Below, piece by piece: positions 19,076 through 25,925 of a DNA stretch of 40,413 nucleotides. The stretch covers positions 1-40,413 of the forward strand of contig CAMRSM010000032.1 of assembly GCA_947053345.1 (NCBI GenBank), written 5' to 3'. The notes below the pieces were generated by a model that did not search any database, had not been told where the DNA came from, and was given only the letters and a program-made list of their open reading frames with translations. The DNA comes from an uncultured Lachnospiraceae bacterium. GTDB lineage: Bacteria > Bacillota > Clostridia > Lachnospirales > Lachnospiraceae. Position 1 is the stretch's first letter. Each line of letters opens with the position of its first letter. The position numbers and the translations under genes are program-made.

Positions 19076-19603
19076 TTAAAACTCCGGCTCAATAATGCCG
19101 TATGTCCCGTTCTTTCTCTTATATACAACATTGACCTCATCTGTGTCCGCGTTTCGGAACACGTAGAAACTATGCCCTGTCAGTTCCATCTGGACACATG
19201 CCTCCTCGGCATCCATCGGCTTCATTGCAAAATGCTTAACCTTGCTAATGATGATCTCCTCGTCCTCGGTCTCCTGCTCCTCAATAAACGCCTGGCTTAA
19301 ACTCTGCGCGGACTGCTGCTGGTCCACGATCTTGTTTTTATACCTCCGCAGCTGCCGCTCAATCACTTCCTCGATCAGGTCGATCGACGCGTACATATCC
19401 CCGCTCTCCTGTTCCGCCCGGATCACGTTCCCCTTCATCGGGATCGTCACCTCGACCTTCTGGCGTTCCTTCTCCACGCCGAACGTTACATGAACCTCCG
19501 TATCGGATGCAAAATAGCGCTCCAGTTTTCCTAATTTTTCATAAATCGCGCTCTTTAACCCCTCTGTGACATCAATATTTCTACCGCTAATAATATAACG
19601 CAT
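19076..19603 (-). CDS. hpf: Long-form ribosome hibernation promoting factor
   Basis: Dimerises ribosomes into inactive 100S particles in slow growth. The 175-residue protein has the N-terminal RaiA/HPF fold (MRYIISGRNIDVTEGLKSAIYEKLGKLER) that binds the 30S decoding centre, an acidic linker (EEQETEDEEIII) and the C-terminal dimerisation domain (VKHFAMKPMDAEEACVQMELTGHSFYVFRNADT). The ATG at 19601-19603 has AAAAGGAG upstream. An upstream in-frame extension to 19717 runs through the promoter and is rejected. It has its own consensus promoter and terminator. Adjacency to secA and prfB is common in Firmicutes. A cluster of DnaA boxes starts about 110 bp upstream of its -35 box. Confidence 0.96.
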   Translation of the reverse strand: MRYIISGRNIDVTEGLKSAIYEKLGKLERYFASDTEVHVTFGVEKERQKVEVTIPMKGNVIRAEQESGDMYASIDLIEEVIERQLRRYKNKIVDQQQSAQSLSQAFIEEQETEDEEIIISKVKHFAMKPMDAEEACVQMELTGHSFYVFRNADTDEVNVVYKRKNGTYGIIEPEF

Positions 19604-19705
19604 AAACTCCACTCCTTTTCTGACAAATTCCGTCGGAACACCCCCGATGCCAGATTCCCTCCTCAAAAAGAATGTATTTTTGATGGCCTTCCCCGACTTG
19701 TCTAA

Positions 19706-19734
19706 ATTATAACTCATTTACGTCTGAATTTCAA
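19706..19734 (-). promoter_or_regulatory. Consensus sigma-A promoter of hpf
   Basis: On the minus strand TTGAAA (19729-19734), a 17-bp spacer and a perfect TATAAT (19706-19711), about 95 bp before the ATG. Confidence 0.8.
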
Positions 19735-19840
19735 GACAAAAAGATGATTTTTTCCGTCAATAGCATCATTTCTTTTTCCGGGATTTTTGACAAATTTATC
19801 ACTAATCACAAAACAAACTTTCGAACTTGACATCAAAAAG

Positions 19841-19938
19841 TTACCCACATTTCCACACCCAAAAATCGTGGATAATGTGGATAACTTTGTGTATAACTCA
19901 TATTTTCCACAAAAACAGGTTCATATTCCTGTGGATAA
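19841..19938. promoter_or_regulatory. Cluster of DnaA boxes between hpf and yjfB
   Basis: Three sites match TTATNCACA exactly on the minus strand: 19876-19884 and 19930-19938 (both TTATCCACA) and 19888-19896 (TTATACACA). Three more have one mismatch: 19841-19849 (TTACCCACA, plus), 19867-19875 (TTATCCACG, minus) and 19903-19911 (TTTTCCACA, plus). Six sites in 98 bp is far above chance. Long AT- and T-rich tracts flank the cluster. No dnaA or dnaN gene is nearby and gene direction does not switch here, so it is more likely a DnaA titration or regulatory site than the main origin; an origin cannot be excluded from this window. Confidence 0.75.
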
Positions 19939-20088
19939 CTTGGTATTACTTTTTTTCTCTTTTTTTCGTGCCGCTGCTTTCCTTCTCTTTTTCTTTTATT
20001 TTTGTGCAGTTTGTACAAATTGCGGATTGTCAACCCAAATTTTCGCAAAACCAATTTTCAGTATATTCAAAAAATAGGCGGATTTCCC

Positions 20089-20116
20089 TTGTGTTTTTTC
20101 CATAATGTGTTATACT
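20089..20116 (+). promoter_or_regulatory. Candidate promoter of yjfB
   Basis: TTGTGT (20089-20094), a 16-bp spacer and TATACT (20111-20116), upstream of the tandem repeats. It implies a leader of about 350 nt that contains all three repeats. No sigma-28 motif was found here. Confidence 0.5.
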
Positions 20117-20140
20117 AAAGCTATCGCGGAATGTTTTTAA

Positions 20141-20457
20141 AAACAGCATGTTCCACGCATGCTGCCGGAAGCAGTTTCCGGGAGCAGCGCAGACAGAAAC
20201 CGCTTCCCTCCCGGCGGCGGCGGGAGGGGAACATGCGGAACTTAAAAAACAGCATGTTCCACGCACGCTGCCGGAAGCAGTTTCTGGGAGCAGCGCGGAC
20301 AGAAACCGCTTCCCTCCCGGCGGCGGCGGGAGGGGAACATGCGGAACTTATAAAAACAGCATGTTCCACGCACGCTGCCGGAAGCAGTTTCTGGGAGCAG
20401 CGCGGACAGAAACCGCTTCCCTCTCGGCGGCGGCGGGAGGGGAACATGCGGAACTTA
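20141..20457. repeat. Three tandem ~106-bp structured repeats in the yjfB leader
   Basis: Near-identical units begin at 20141, 20247 and 20354 (AAACAGCATGTTCCACGC...) and end near 20457 (GGAACATGCGGAACTTA). Each unit has an outer inverted repeat GCATGTTCC/GGAACATGC near its ends, an inner stem CCCTCCCG/CGGGAGGG around GCGGCGG, and a GCTGC/GCAGC pairing. The GC content is well above the flanking AT-rich DNA. Units 2 and 3 differ by only about two bases, while unit 1 has a few more changes. All six frames stay largely open, so apparent ORFs here are artefacts. Confidence 0.9.
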
Positions 20458-20475
20458 ATATAGGAGGTGAGCACA

Positions 20476-20694
20476 ATGGACATTCCTTCCCTTTCCATAG
20501 CCTTATCACAGGCCAATGTCATGAACCAGGCAGGAACTGCCGTCCTTTCGATGGCGCTTGATTCGACCAGCCAGGAAACGGCAGCCCTCATCGAGATGAT
20601 GGACGCTTCGGTCGGGACACCGGGCGCTTCGGCTAAAATGATGGAGCAGTCCGTCCACCCAAATCTTGGGGCAAACGTGGATATCCTTGTCTGA
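20476..20694 (+). CDS. YjfB-type putative motility protein
   Basis: A 72-residue protein of the YjfB family, small helical proteins of motile Firmicutes whose genes are often in the flagellar regulon; the molecular role is not established. It shows the family start MDIPSLSIALSQANVMNQAG, a helical centre (LDSTSQETAALIEMM) and the family end HPNLGANVDILV. AGGAGGT stands eight bases before the ATG at 20476. Its leader contains the three tandem repeats, and a large hairpin follows the gene, so it is monocistronic. It fits with the flhO/flhP and cheW genes elsewhere in the window. Confidence 0.85.
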   Translation: MDIPSLSIALSQANVMNQAGTAVLSMALDSTSQETAALIEMMDASVGTPGASAKMMEQSVHPNLGANVDILV

Positions 20695-20755
20695 ATCCGA
20701 AGGCTCTTGCGTCACAGGACTTTTCACTTTTCATAGCCAATGACATGGAAGACGA

Positions 20756-20810
20756 AAGCAGGGGTTTTCGCACTCACGGTTGAAAAACCGCAGCGCGAAA
20801 ACCCCTGCTT
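20756..20810. terminator. Stem-loop after yjfB
   Basis: A 16-bp perfect stem (AAGCAGGGGTTTTCGC / GCGAAAACCCCTGCTT) encloses a smaller CGGTT/AACCG hairpin, about 60 bp after the yjfB stop and directly before the end of the rloB remnant on the other strand. The U-tract is short (TTTG). It probably acts for both converging transcripts. Confidence 0.65.
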
Positions 20811-20814
20811 TGCA

Positions 20815-21166
20815 TCAATTTTCCTTTTCCGGTTCTACAAGATACCGCTGTAATTCCTCCACCAGCTCATACACTCTCGTCGCAGGGCACATCCTGGATG
20901 GGGGCACATTTCCATATGCCTCGTACTGACGTTTCGCCCGTCCCCTTCACCATAATAAACTTTCCCGTTGAAAATTCCCGGTATTTCTCATTGATCTTTT
21001 GTGCGATCCCCTCGATATAATAGGGTTCCGTCTTCGTCCCCTCACTCACGATATAGGTATAGCGCGGCAGTTCCGGAAATACCTTTTTCTGCTTTTTCTC
21101 CATCTTTTCCTGAAGCTGCGCCTGTTGTCTTTTTACGTCACTGACCTTTTTCGGCTTTAGACTCAT
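20815..21166 (-). pseudogene. Decayed rloB (internal deletion plus frameshift)
   Basis: RloB is the partner of the RloA ATPase in a phage-defence pair; its fold is Toprim-like. The 5' part from the ATG at 21166 (AGGAAGAAA upstream) reads as a normal RloB N-terminus, with YIVSEGTKTEPYYIEGI and GKFIMVKGTGETSV, then goes out of frame and stops at 20867. A second frame, from about 20945 down to a TGA at 20815, reads RQYEAYGNVPPSRM then CPATRVYELVEELQRYL, which resembles the family C-terminus. The central part expected to hold the acidic catalytic residues is missing. The first ATG overlaps the rloA end by 29 bases, as in coupled pairs. The product is almost certainly inactive. Confidence 0.75.
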
Positions 21167-22412
21167 TTTCTTCCTGCCCCCAATTCAGTATCTTCCGAAT
21201 GTAAGGATCTGCCCCGTACCGCCCCTCCAGATAACGCTTTCCATAAACCTCGTCGCTCCTGATCATCGTCCCGTCTTCCTTGCGGAAGGAAGCCAGCGAA
21301 TAGAGCATGGAAGCACCAAACGGGTTCTTCGCGCAAAACCAGATTTCATCCCGCCGGAACATGTCATGGTTCAGGGTAGTGATATCATGCGAGGTCAGTA
21401 GTAGCTGTGCACCGTTCTTGTTGCTTTCCGGGTTGGTGAAAAGCTGTATGATATACTGCAACAGCTTCGGGTGCAATTTGGCATCCAGCTCATCCGCGAT
21501 CATCAATGTTCCCTCGCCCAAACATGCCATGATCCTCGCAAGGCAGCTCAGAAGCTTCTTTGTCCCGCTGGATTCATCCTCAAGGCGCAGTTCGCATGTG
21601 CCGCCGTCCTCCGTGCGGTGTTCTGTGAAAACCCCCCGCACATTCCCGTCCAGATCCTTTTCAATGCGGATTTCATGAATCGGAATATCCATCTCTTCCA
21701 ACATCCCAAACAACCTCTTTCTTAAATCGGCATCGTTTGGCATCGCGATCCGTTTCTCTCGTTTGGAATTGTTATAGTCCAACAGCGCTATGCTAAAAAA
21801 CCACTGGATCACCACATCCACCGTCTCAATATCATAATTCATCGCAATATGCGAGAGCAACGGCATCGTATCGCTGACCTTTCCGACAGCAACCTCCTCC
21901 ACTTCTTCCCCCAAAACACATTCCTCTGCGGAGCGCTCAAAAACCAACTGCACATTCCCGGTTCCGGCTTTCTGATAATACAGGTTTTCTTCCACGATCC
22001 TATGTTCTCTGACCGCAAGCTGATAGCGGAACCTGCACCCATCCGCATCGAACATGATATCAAATCTGGTCGGCATTTCCCTGCCCTGCGCGGAAAATTT
22101 GTAGAACACTTCATGCATGGCTGAAAGGTACGGCTTGCTGAAGACCTCCTCCGCCCCCTCCTTATACTTTTCAGGGCTCATCAGAAGCACGGCCTGCAAC
22201 ACCACATTCCGCAAAAAAACCAGCGCCTCGAGCACTGTCGATTTCCCGCCTCCGTTCGGCCCGTAAATCGAGATGACAGGAATCAGCTTTTCCCTGCCGT
22301 GCACATCCAAAATCAGGCTCTCCCCATGCTCCCTGATCGGTTCCGCTATAAAGTCCAAGGTTGCTTCCTGTTTAAATACTTTATAATTCTCAAATGTAAA
22401 CTGACATATCAT
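21138..22412 (-). CDS. RloA-like AAA/ABC-type ATPase
   Basis: A 424-residue ATPase of the RloA/AbiEii-neighbour type (AAA_15/AAA_21 class), the energy-using half of RloAB anti-phage modules. It shows the N-terminal FTFENYKVFKQEATLDF, Walker A GPNGGGKST at 51-59, a late signature-like region DESSGTKKLLSCL, Walker B LMIADELDAKLHP and the H-loop LLLTSHD. The ATG at 22410-22412 has AGGAGG seven bases upstream; the open frame upstream to 22490 covers the promoter. It seems intact although its rloB partner is broken, so it may be a relic or have a separate role. The family is clear; activity is unknown. Confidence 0.85.
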   Translation of the reverse strand: MICQFTFENYKVFKQEATLDFIAEPIREHGESLILDVHGREKLIPVISIYGPNGGGKSTVLEALVFLRNVVLQAVLLMSPEKYKEGAEEVFSKPYLSAMHEVFYKFSAQGREMPTRFDIMFDADGCRFRYQLAVREHRIVEENLYYQKAGTGNVQLVFERSAEECVLGEEVEEVAVGKVSDTMPLLSHIAMNYDIETVDVVIQWFFSIALLDYNNSKREKRIAMPNDADLRKRLFGMLEEMDIPIHEIRIEKDLDGNVRGVFTEHRTEDGGTCELRLEDESSGTKKLLSCLARIMACLGEGTLMIADELDAKLHPKLLQYIIQLFTNPESNKNGAQLLLTSHDITTLNHDMFRRDEIWFCAKNPFGASMLYSLASFRKEDGTMIRSDEVYGKRYLEGRYGADPYIRKILNWGQEENESKAEKGQ

Positions 22413-22461
22413 GCCACGTCCTCCTGTGAGATTTTCTCTCGTCAGACATACTGTTTCTGCT

Positions 22462-22490
22462 ATAGTATCACCTTTTGCAAAGATTTTCAA
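22462..22490 (-). promoter_or_regulatory. Promoter of the rloA-rloB remnant
   Basis: On the minus strand TTGAAA (22485-22490), a 17-bp spacer and TACTAT (22462-22467), about 50 bp before the ATG. Confidence 0.6.
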
Positions 22491-22556
22491 TCTTTCTGTT
22501 TGGTTTTTTCACGCCGGAGGCTTCCACGGGCTTATGGTCATGCCGGTACAAAGCTC

Positions 22557-23504
22557 TTACAGCAGCTCATTTACTACCATCAACAACACCAAAAACACGA
22601 TTGCCACCACGAGCGGCACGGAAAACAGGCTTACCCGCTTCCCGTGCACCCGAGCGCCGGCTTCACCTCCGCGCGCGCCGCGGGCAAAAATCTCACGCAC
22701 AGCCGCAAGCCTCCCCTCCTTGACCGCGATCTGACGGTAGATCACGACCGCCGCCGCCGTCCCGACCAGTACCATTGGCAGAAATGTGCGCAGCACATCG
22801 CCGAAGGTCTGCGGGGTCATATCCTGAGCCGTGTCAAACGCCTGCGCTATCTCCTCCGGAAAATACTCTGAAAACCGATCGACCAGAAAAAGTAGCGTCG
22901 CCGACCAGCCGTTGATAAAGAAATGCACGAGCATCGAGGACAGGATCGAGTCCGTCGCCTCAATGAGCAGGCTGAAAACCACTCCCATAACAAAAGCATA
23001 AGAAAACTGGTTCCAGTTCGCATGCATAATACCAAACAAAAAAGCAGAAAGCACGATGCCCCCGATCGGTGCCGCCTTGCGGTACTCATTATAGAACAAG
23101 CCCCGGTACACGGATTCCTCAAAAACGCACGGGAGCAGCGCAATCAGCACCAAGCTGACCGGAAACGAATGCCCGGAGACCACCTGCGCCAATGTATTGC
23201 CTGTCACATTGTCCACAAAAAGCATGGAAATGGCATTGATCATGCTCATGAGCGGCATGATGGCAATAAAAAAAAGAAAGAGCAGCAATACCGTGCTCCC
23301 GTGAATTTTTTTCAGACGGACGGTTTTTACATAACTCCGCTTCGCTGCAAAGATCCAGATTGCGCCCGGTGCCGCAAGAAGCACCTCCGAAAAAAGCAGG
23401 CGCGCCCCTTCATCCGGGAACATACGGTTTAAGGGCAGAAACCCCGCCAACAATGAAATCAAGACTGTGACAAGAAACATCTGGTTAATTTTTTTTATAT
23501 TCAT
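22557..23504 (-). CDS. CPBP-family intramembrane metalloprotease
   Basis: A 315-residue polytopic membrane protein of the CPBP (Abi, PF02517) family, related to Rce1 prenyl-protein proteases; bacterial members act in bacteriocin immunity or unknown processing. The motifs are in place: motif 1 EExxxR as E129-E130...R134 (FEESVYRGLFYNEYR), motif 2 FGIMH with H161, and a later HFFINGW. About eight membrane helices can be drawn. A charged C-terminal segment precedes a last helix. The ATG at 23502-23504 has GGAGGAG and AAGGAG upstream. It has its own promoter and is divergent from cvfB. The substrate cannot be inferred, and no bacteriocin genes are adjacent. Confidence 0.85.
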   Translation of the reverse strand: MNIKKINQMFLVTVLISLLAGFLPLNRMFPDEGARLLFSEVLLAAPGAIWIFAAKRSYVKTVRLKKIHGSTVLLLFLFFIAIMPLMSMINAISMLFVDNVTGNTLAQVVSGHSFPVSLVLIALLPCVFEESVYRGLFYNEYRKAAPIGGIVLSAFLFGIMHANWNQFSYAFVMGVVFSLLIEATDSILSSMLVHFFINGWSATLLFLVDRFSEYFPEEIAQAFDTAQDMTPQTFGDVLRTFLPMVLVGTAAAVVIYRQIAVKEGRLAAVREIFARGARGGEAGARVHGKRVSLFSVPLVVAIVFLVLLMVVNELL

Positions 23505-23553
23505 ACTCCTTCGCTCCTCCCCGCCCATGCGGCCGTTTTCTTCATTGATAAAC

Positions 23554-23582
23554 ATCATATCACGTCCATCCGGTATTTGCAA
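23554..23582 (-). promoter_or_regulatory. Promoter of the CPBP gene
   Basis: On the minus strand TTGCAA (23577-23582), a 17-bp spacer and TATGAT (23554-23559), about 45 bp before the ATG. Confidence 0.65.
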
Positions 23583-23622
23583 TTATTTTCCCCTCCCGCC
23601 TGCGGCAAACCCTCAAAAAAGC

Positions 23623-23651
23623 TTGCAAATTCTTTCTTTTCATATTATAGT
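23623..23651 (+). promoter_or_regulatory. Promoter of cvfB
   Basis: TTGCAA (23623-23628), a 17-bp spacer and TATAGT (23646-23651), about 80 bp before the ATG at 23733. It is back to back with the CPBP promoter. Confidence 0.65.
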
Positions 23652-23732
23652 TATAATAAATCCGCAAAGGCCTGACCCATGCCGGAGCGAATATCACTGG
23701 AACGCCGCCCGCGCGGCAGAATGCGAGGAACC

Positions 23733-24632
23733 ATGAAATTAGGCTTAGTACAGGAACTTGAGATTGTAAAGGCAACAGACAACGGTGTATATCTCTCCGA
23801 TCCTGCCGGGGACGGACAGGCACAGCGGACACCGGAAGATTTGGCAGTCCAGAGGGTTCTGCTGCCAAAGAACCAGACACCGAAAGACGCACAGCCCGGC
23901 ATGCGGCTCACTGTTTTTTTGTATAAGGATTCCGAAGACCGCCCGATCGCCACAACCACGATCCCTCCGGTCACACTCGGCAAGACAGCGGTGCTGCCGG
24001 TCAAGGAAGTTACGGGCATCGGCGCTTTCCTTGGCTGGGGGCTTGCAAAGGATCTCTTCCTCCCGTTCAAGGAGCAGGTCGTGCGCGTAAAAGCCGGCGA
24101 TTCCGTGCTCGTAGCACTCTATATTGACAAGAGCGGCCGCCTGTGTGCTACCTCGAAGGTTTACGATTACCTCCGCACCGATTCCGAATATAAGGTAAAT
24201 GACAGTGTAGGCGGGATTGTCTATGAGATCATCGAGGCATTTGGCGCATATGTCGCCGTGGACAACCGCTATTCTGCCATGATACCGAACCAGGAACTGT
24301 TCACGCCGCTTGGCGTGGGCGACTATGTGACGGCGCGTGTGCGCAAGGTACTTCCGGACGGGAAACTCACGCTGTCACTGCGTGAGCCCGCCTACCGACA
24401 ACTTTCTGACGACGCACTTATGGTCTACGAAAAACTTACGGCATCCGGCGGCTTTCTTCCATACCACGATAAAACCGACCCGGAAACGATCAAAACGGTT
24501 TTTGCCCTGAGCAAGAATGCTTACAAACGCGCGATCGGCCACCTGCTCAAAGACGGAAAGATCACAATTTCCAATTCCGGCATCATGGCTGTCGGCATGG
24601 ACAGCTCCCGCGCTCATGGAAATAAGCGATAA
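23733..24632 (+). CDS. cvfB: CvfB-like S1 RNA-binding protein
   Basis: A 299-residue protein of the CvfB/YitL family, with S1-type OB folds and a C-terminal winged helix; it is linked to RNA binding and virulence control in Staphylococcus. The start MKLGLVQELEIVKATDNGVYL and the FLPKNQTP-like first OB domain are typical. A third OB domain begins near SVGGIVYEIIEAFGAYVAVDNRYSAMIP, and the winged helix contains DPETIKTVFALSKNAYKRAIGHLLKDGKI. The ATG at 23733 has GAGGA upstream; an 18-codon upstream extension is less likely. It is a single-gene unit between its own promoter and a bidirectional terminator. Length and domain order are normal. Confidence 0.9.
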   Translation: MKLGLVQELEIVKATDNGVYLSDPAGDGQAQRTPEDLAVQRVLLPKNQTPKDAQPGMRLTVFLYKDSEDRPIATTTIPPVTLGKTAVLPVKEVTGIGAFLGWGLAKDLFLPFKEQVVRVKAGDSVLVALYIDKSGRLCATSKVYDYLRTDSEYKVNDSVGGIVYEIIEAFGAYVAVDNRYSAMIPNQELFTPLGVGDYVTARVRKVLPDGKLTLSLREPAYRQLSDDALMVYEKLTASGGFLPYHDKTDPETIKTVFALSKNAYKRAIGHLLKDGKITISNSGIMAVGMDSSRAHGNKR

Positions 24633-24668
24633 CGCCGTCCGCAAAATCACCGCTTATGGCAAAACATA

Positions 24669-24719
24669 AAGAACCGCCGCACGGAAGGATCCCAAAAGCC
24701 CTTCCGCGCGGCGGTTCTT
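24669..24719. terminator. Bidirectional terminator between cvfB and yvyF
   Basis: A 20-bp stem with one mismatch (AAGAACCGCCGC... / ...GCGGCGGTTCTT, 11-nt loop) stands between the converging cvfB and yvyF genes, with stops at 24632 and 24725. Confidence 0.8.
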
Positions 24720-24724
24720 CCCGA

Positions 24725-25132
24725 TTATTTACCATCCAAAAAGCGCATCTTCGCGTTGGATTTCGTTTCTCTCTTGACTGCCAGTTTCGGCTCCGACTGA
24801 TACATGCTCCCAAAATTATCCGCAAGCTTATCCTTGCAGGATTTGCAAAAACGCCCGGATCGCAGCATCGCGCCACAGCGCTCACAGGCAAGCCCGACCT
24901 GGGAACTTTCTGCAAATTCCAAGCGCTCCTCGCGCACCCATTGGCGAAGCTGCTGCACGGACACTTCATTTTCCTCCGCCACTTTGTTAATATCGGCTCC
25001 CTTGTGTTCGTAAATGTAATCTTTCACTTGTTGGAATTTGTCTTCCAATTCCTTGCGGCAGGCTTCACAGAGCGGCATGCCACCAATATAGTTGAACAGC
25101 TTACCACAGTTCTTACAGTTCCTAACTTCCAT
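24725..25132 (-). CDS. YvyF-like flagellar-operon zinc-ribbon protein
   Basis: A 135-residue protein of the YvyF/TIGR03826 family, found in flagellar operons and beside comF in Bacillus; the molecular role is not settled. It has an N-terminal zinc ribbon (CKNCGKLF ... LCEAC), a short helical region with a predicted helix-turn-helix (ADINKVAEENEVSVQQLRQWVREE) and a second cysteine knuckle (CERCGAMLRSGRFCKSC). AAGGG precedes the ATG at 25130-25132. It follows comFC by 20 bp, as in the Bacillus comF operon, where flgM comes next. Here flgM is absent and a terminator follows instead. Confidence 0.87.
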   Translation of the reverse strand: MEVRNCKNCGKLFNYIGGMPLCEACRKELEDKFQQVKDYIYEHKGADINKVAEENEVSVQQLRQWVREERLEFAESSQVGLACERCGAMLRSGRFCKSCKDKLADNFGSMYQSEPKLAVKRETKSNAKMRFLDGK

Positions 25133-25152
25133 CTGCAACCCTTCTTTCTTTG

Positions 25153-25899
25153 TTAATTTACGGAAGTGCCGATTGCCATGCAAAGAACGGTCACTTTCTC
25201 CACACCGGCCCGCCGGAGAACCGCAGCACATGCATCCGCCGTACTTCCTGTAGTATATATATCATCCACGAGCATTACGCTGTGGTAATCCACCTTCTTA
25301 GCTGGATTTACGGCAAATGCGCCTTTCAGCATTTTCGCACGTTCCCTTCGGCCAAGATCCTTCAGGCGCATCGTCTGTTTCGTGCGCAGGAGGCAAGCCG
25401 CGTCCACCGGAATCCCCATCAGCCGGCCGATCCCCTGTGCCAAAATCTGTGCCTGGTTAAACCCCCGCCCGGCACGTCTGGCACGGTGAACCGGCACCGG
25501 AACCAAAACCTCCGGATCCTCCTGCCGTATCCTGCCGGCGTACAGCCGCACGGCTTCCGCCGCATAGAAATCCGCGAATTCCTTGCGCGAATGGTATTTG
25601 AACCCGCTCAGCGAACGGCGTATGTTCTCCTCATACTGCCACACGGCATAACCGCGCATATAATGAAACTCCCGTTTCCGGCATTCACCGCAGTATTCCT
25701 TCTCCATATACGCAAGCTGCCTCCCACAGCGCTTGCAGGAAGGTTCACATATATAGCGGAGCTTCTTTTTACATTCCGCATGGATGAGCGCCCCGCGCGG
25801 CGTGACAATCTCCATGCATACCGGGCAGCGCCTTGGGTACAGTACCCCGCACACACACCCGCAAAACTTTTGTATACAAACTGCGTATTTTCCCCGCAT
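25153..25899 (-). CDS. comFC: ComFC-like phosphoribosyltransferase
   Basis: A 248-residue protein of the ComF family, needed for DNA uptake in competent bacteria and widespread in non-competent ones. It has an N-terminal zinc-finger region with three Cys pairs (CPVC 25-28, CKRC 55-58, CGEC 70-73) and a type I phosphoribosyltransferase domain with the PRPP loop VMLVDDIYTTGST (208-220). The ATG at 25897-25899 has GGGAG five bases upstream. The open frame upstream overlaps the preceding gene and is rejected. It is 26 bp from the nucleotidyltransferase and 20 bp from yvyF, so the three are likely one transcript. No comFA is in the window. Confidence 0.9.
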   Translation of the reverse strand: MRGKYAVCIQKFCGCVCGVLYPRRCPVCMEIVTPRGALIHAECKKKLRYICEPSCKRCGRQLAYMEKEYCGECRKREFHYMRGYAVWQYEENIRRSLSGFKYHSRKEFADFYAAEAVRLYAGRIRQEDPEVLVPVPVHRARRAGRGFNQAQILAQGIGRLMGIPVDAACLLRTKQTMRLKDLGRRERAKMLKGAFAVNPAKKVDYHSVMLVDDIYTTGSTADACAAVLRRAGVEKVTVLCMAIGTSVN

Positions 25900-25925
25900 C
25901 CGTTCTCCCATTCCCCATTTTCCCG

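Noticed and set aside
19700-20140. Calling the DnaA-box cluster the chromosomal origin (oriC)
   Set aside because: No dnaA, dnaN, rpmH or gid genes are close, and genes on both sides are mostly on the minus strand, without the divergence usual at an origin.
20141-20457. CRISPR array
   Set aside because: Units are ~106 bp, directly adjoining and identical along their whole length, with no unique spacers or cas genes.
20121-20591. Long open frames on both strands across the tandem repeats
   Set aside because: They come from repeat units free of stops; the products are Arg/Pro/Ser-rich in every frame and have no family resemblance.
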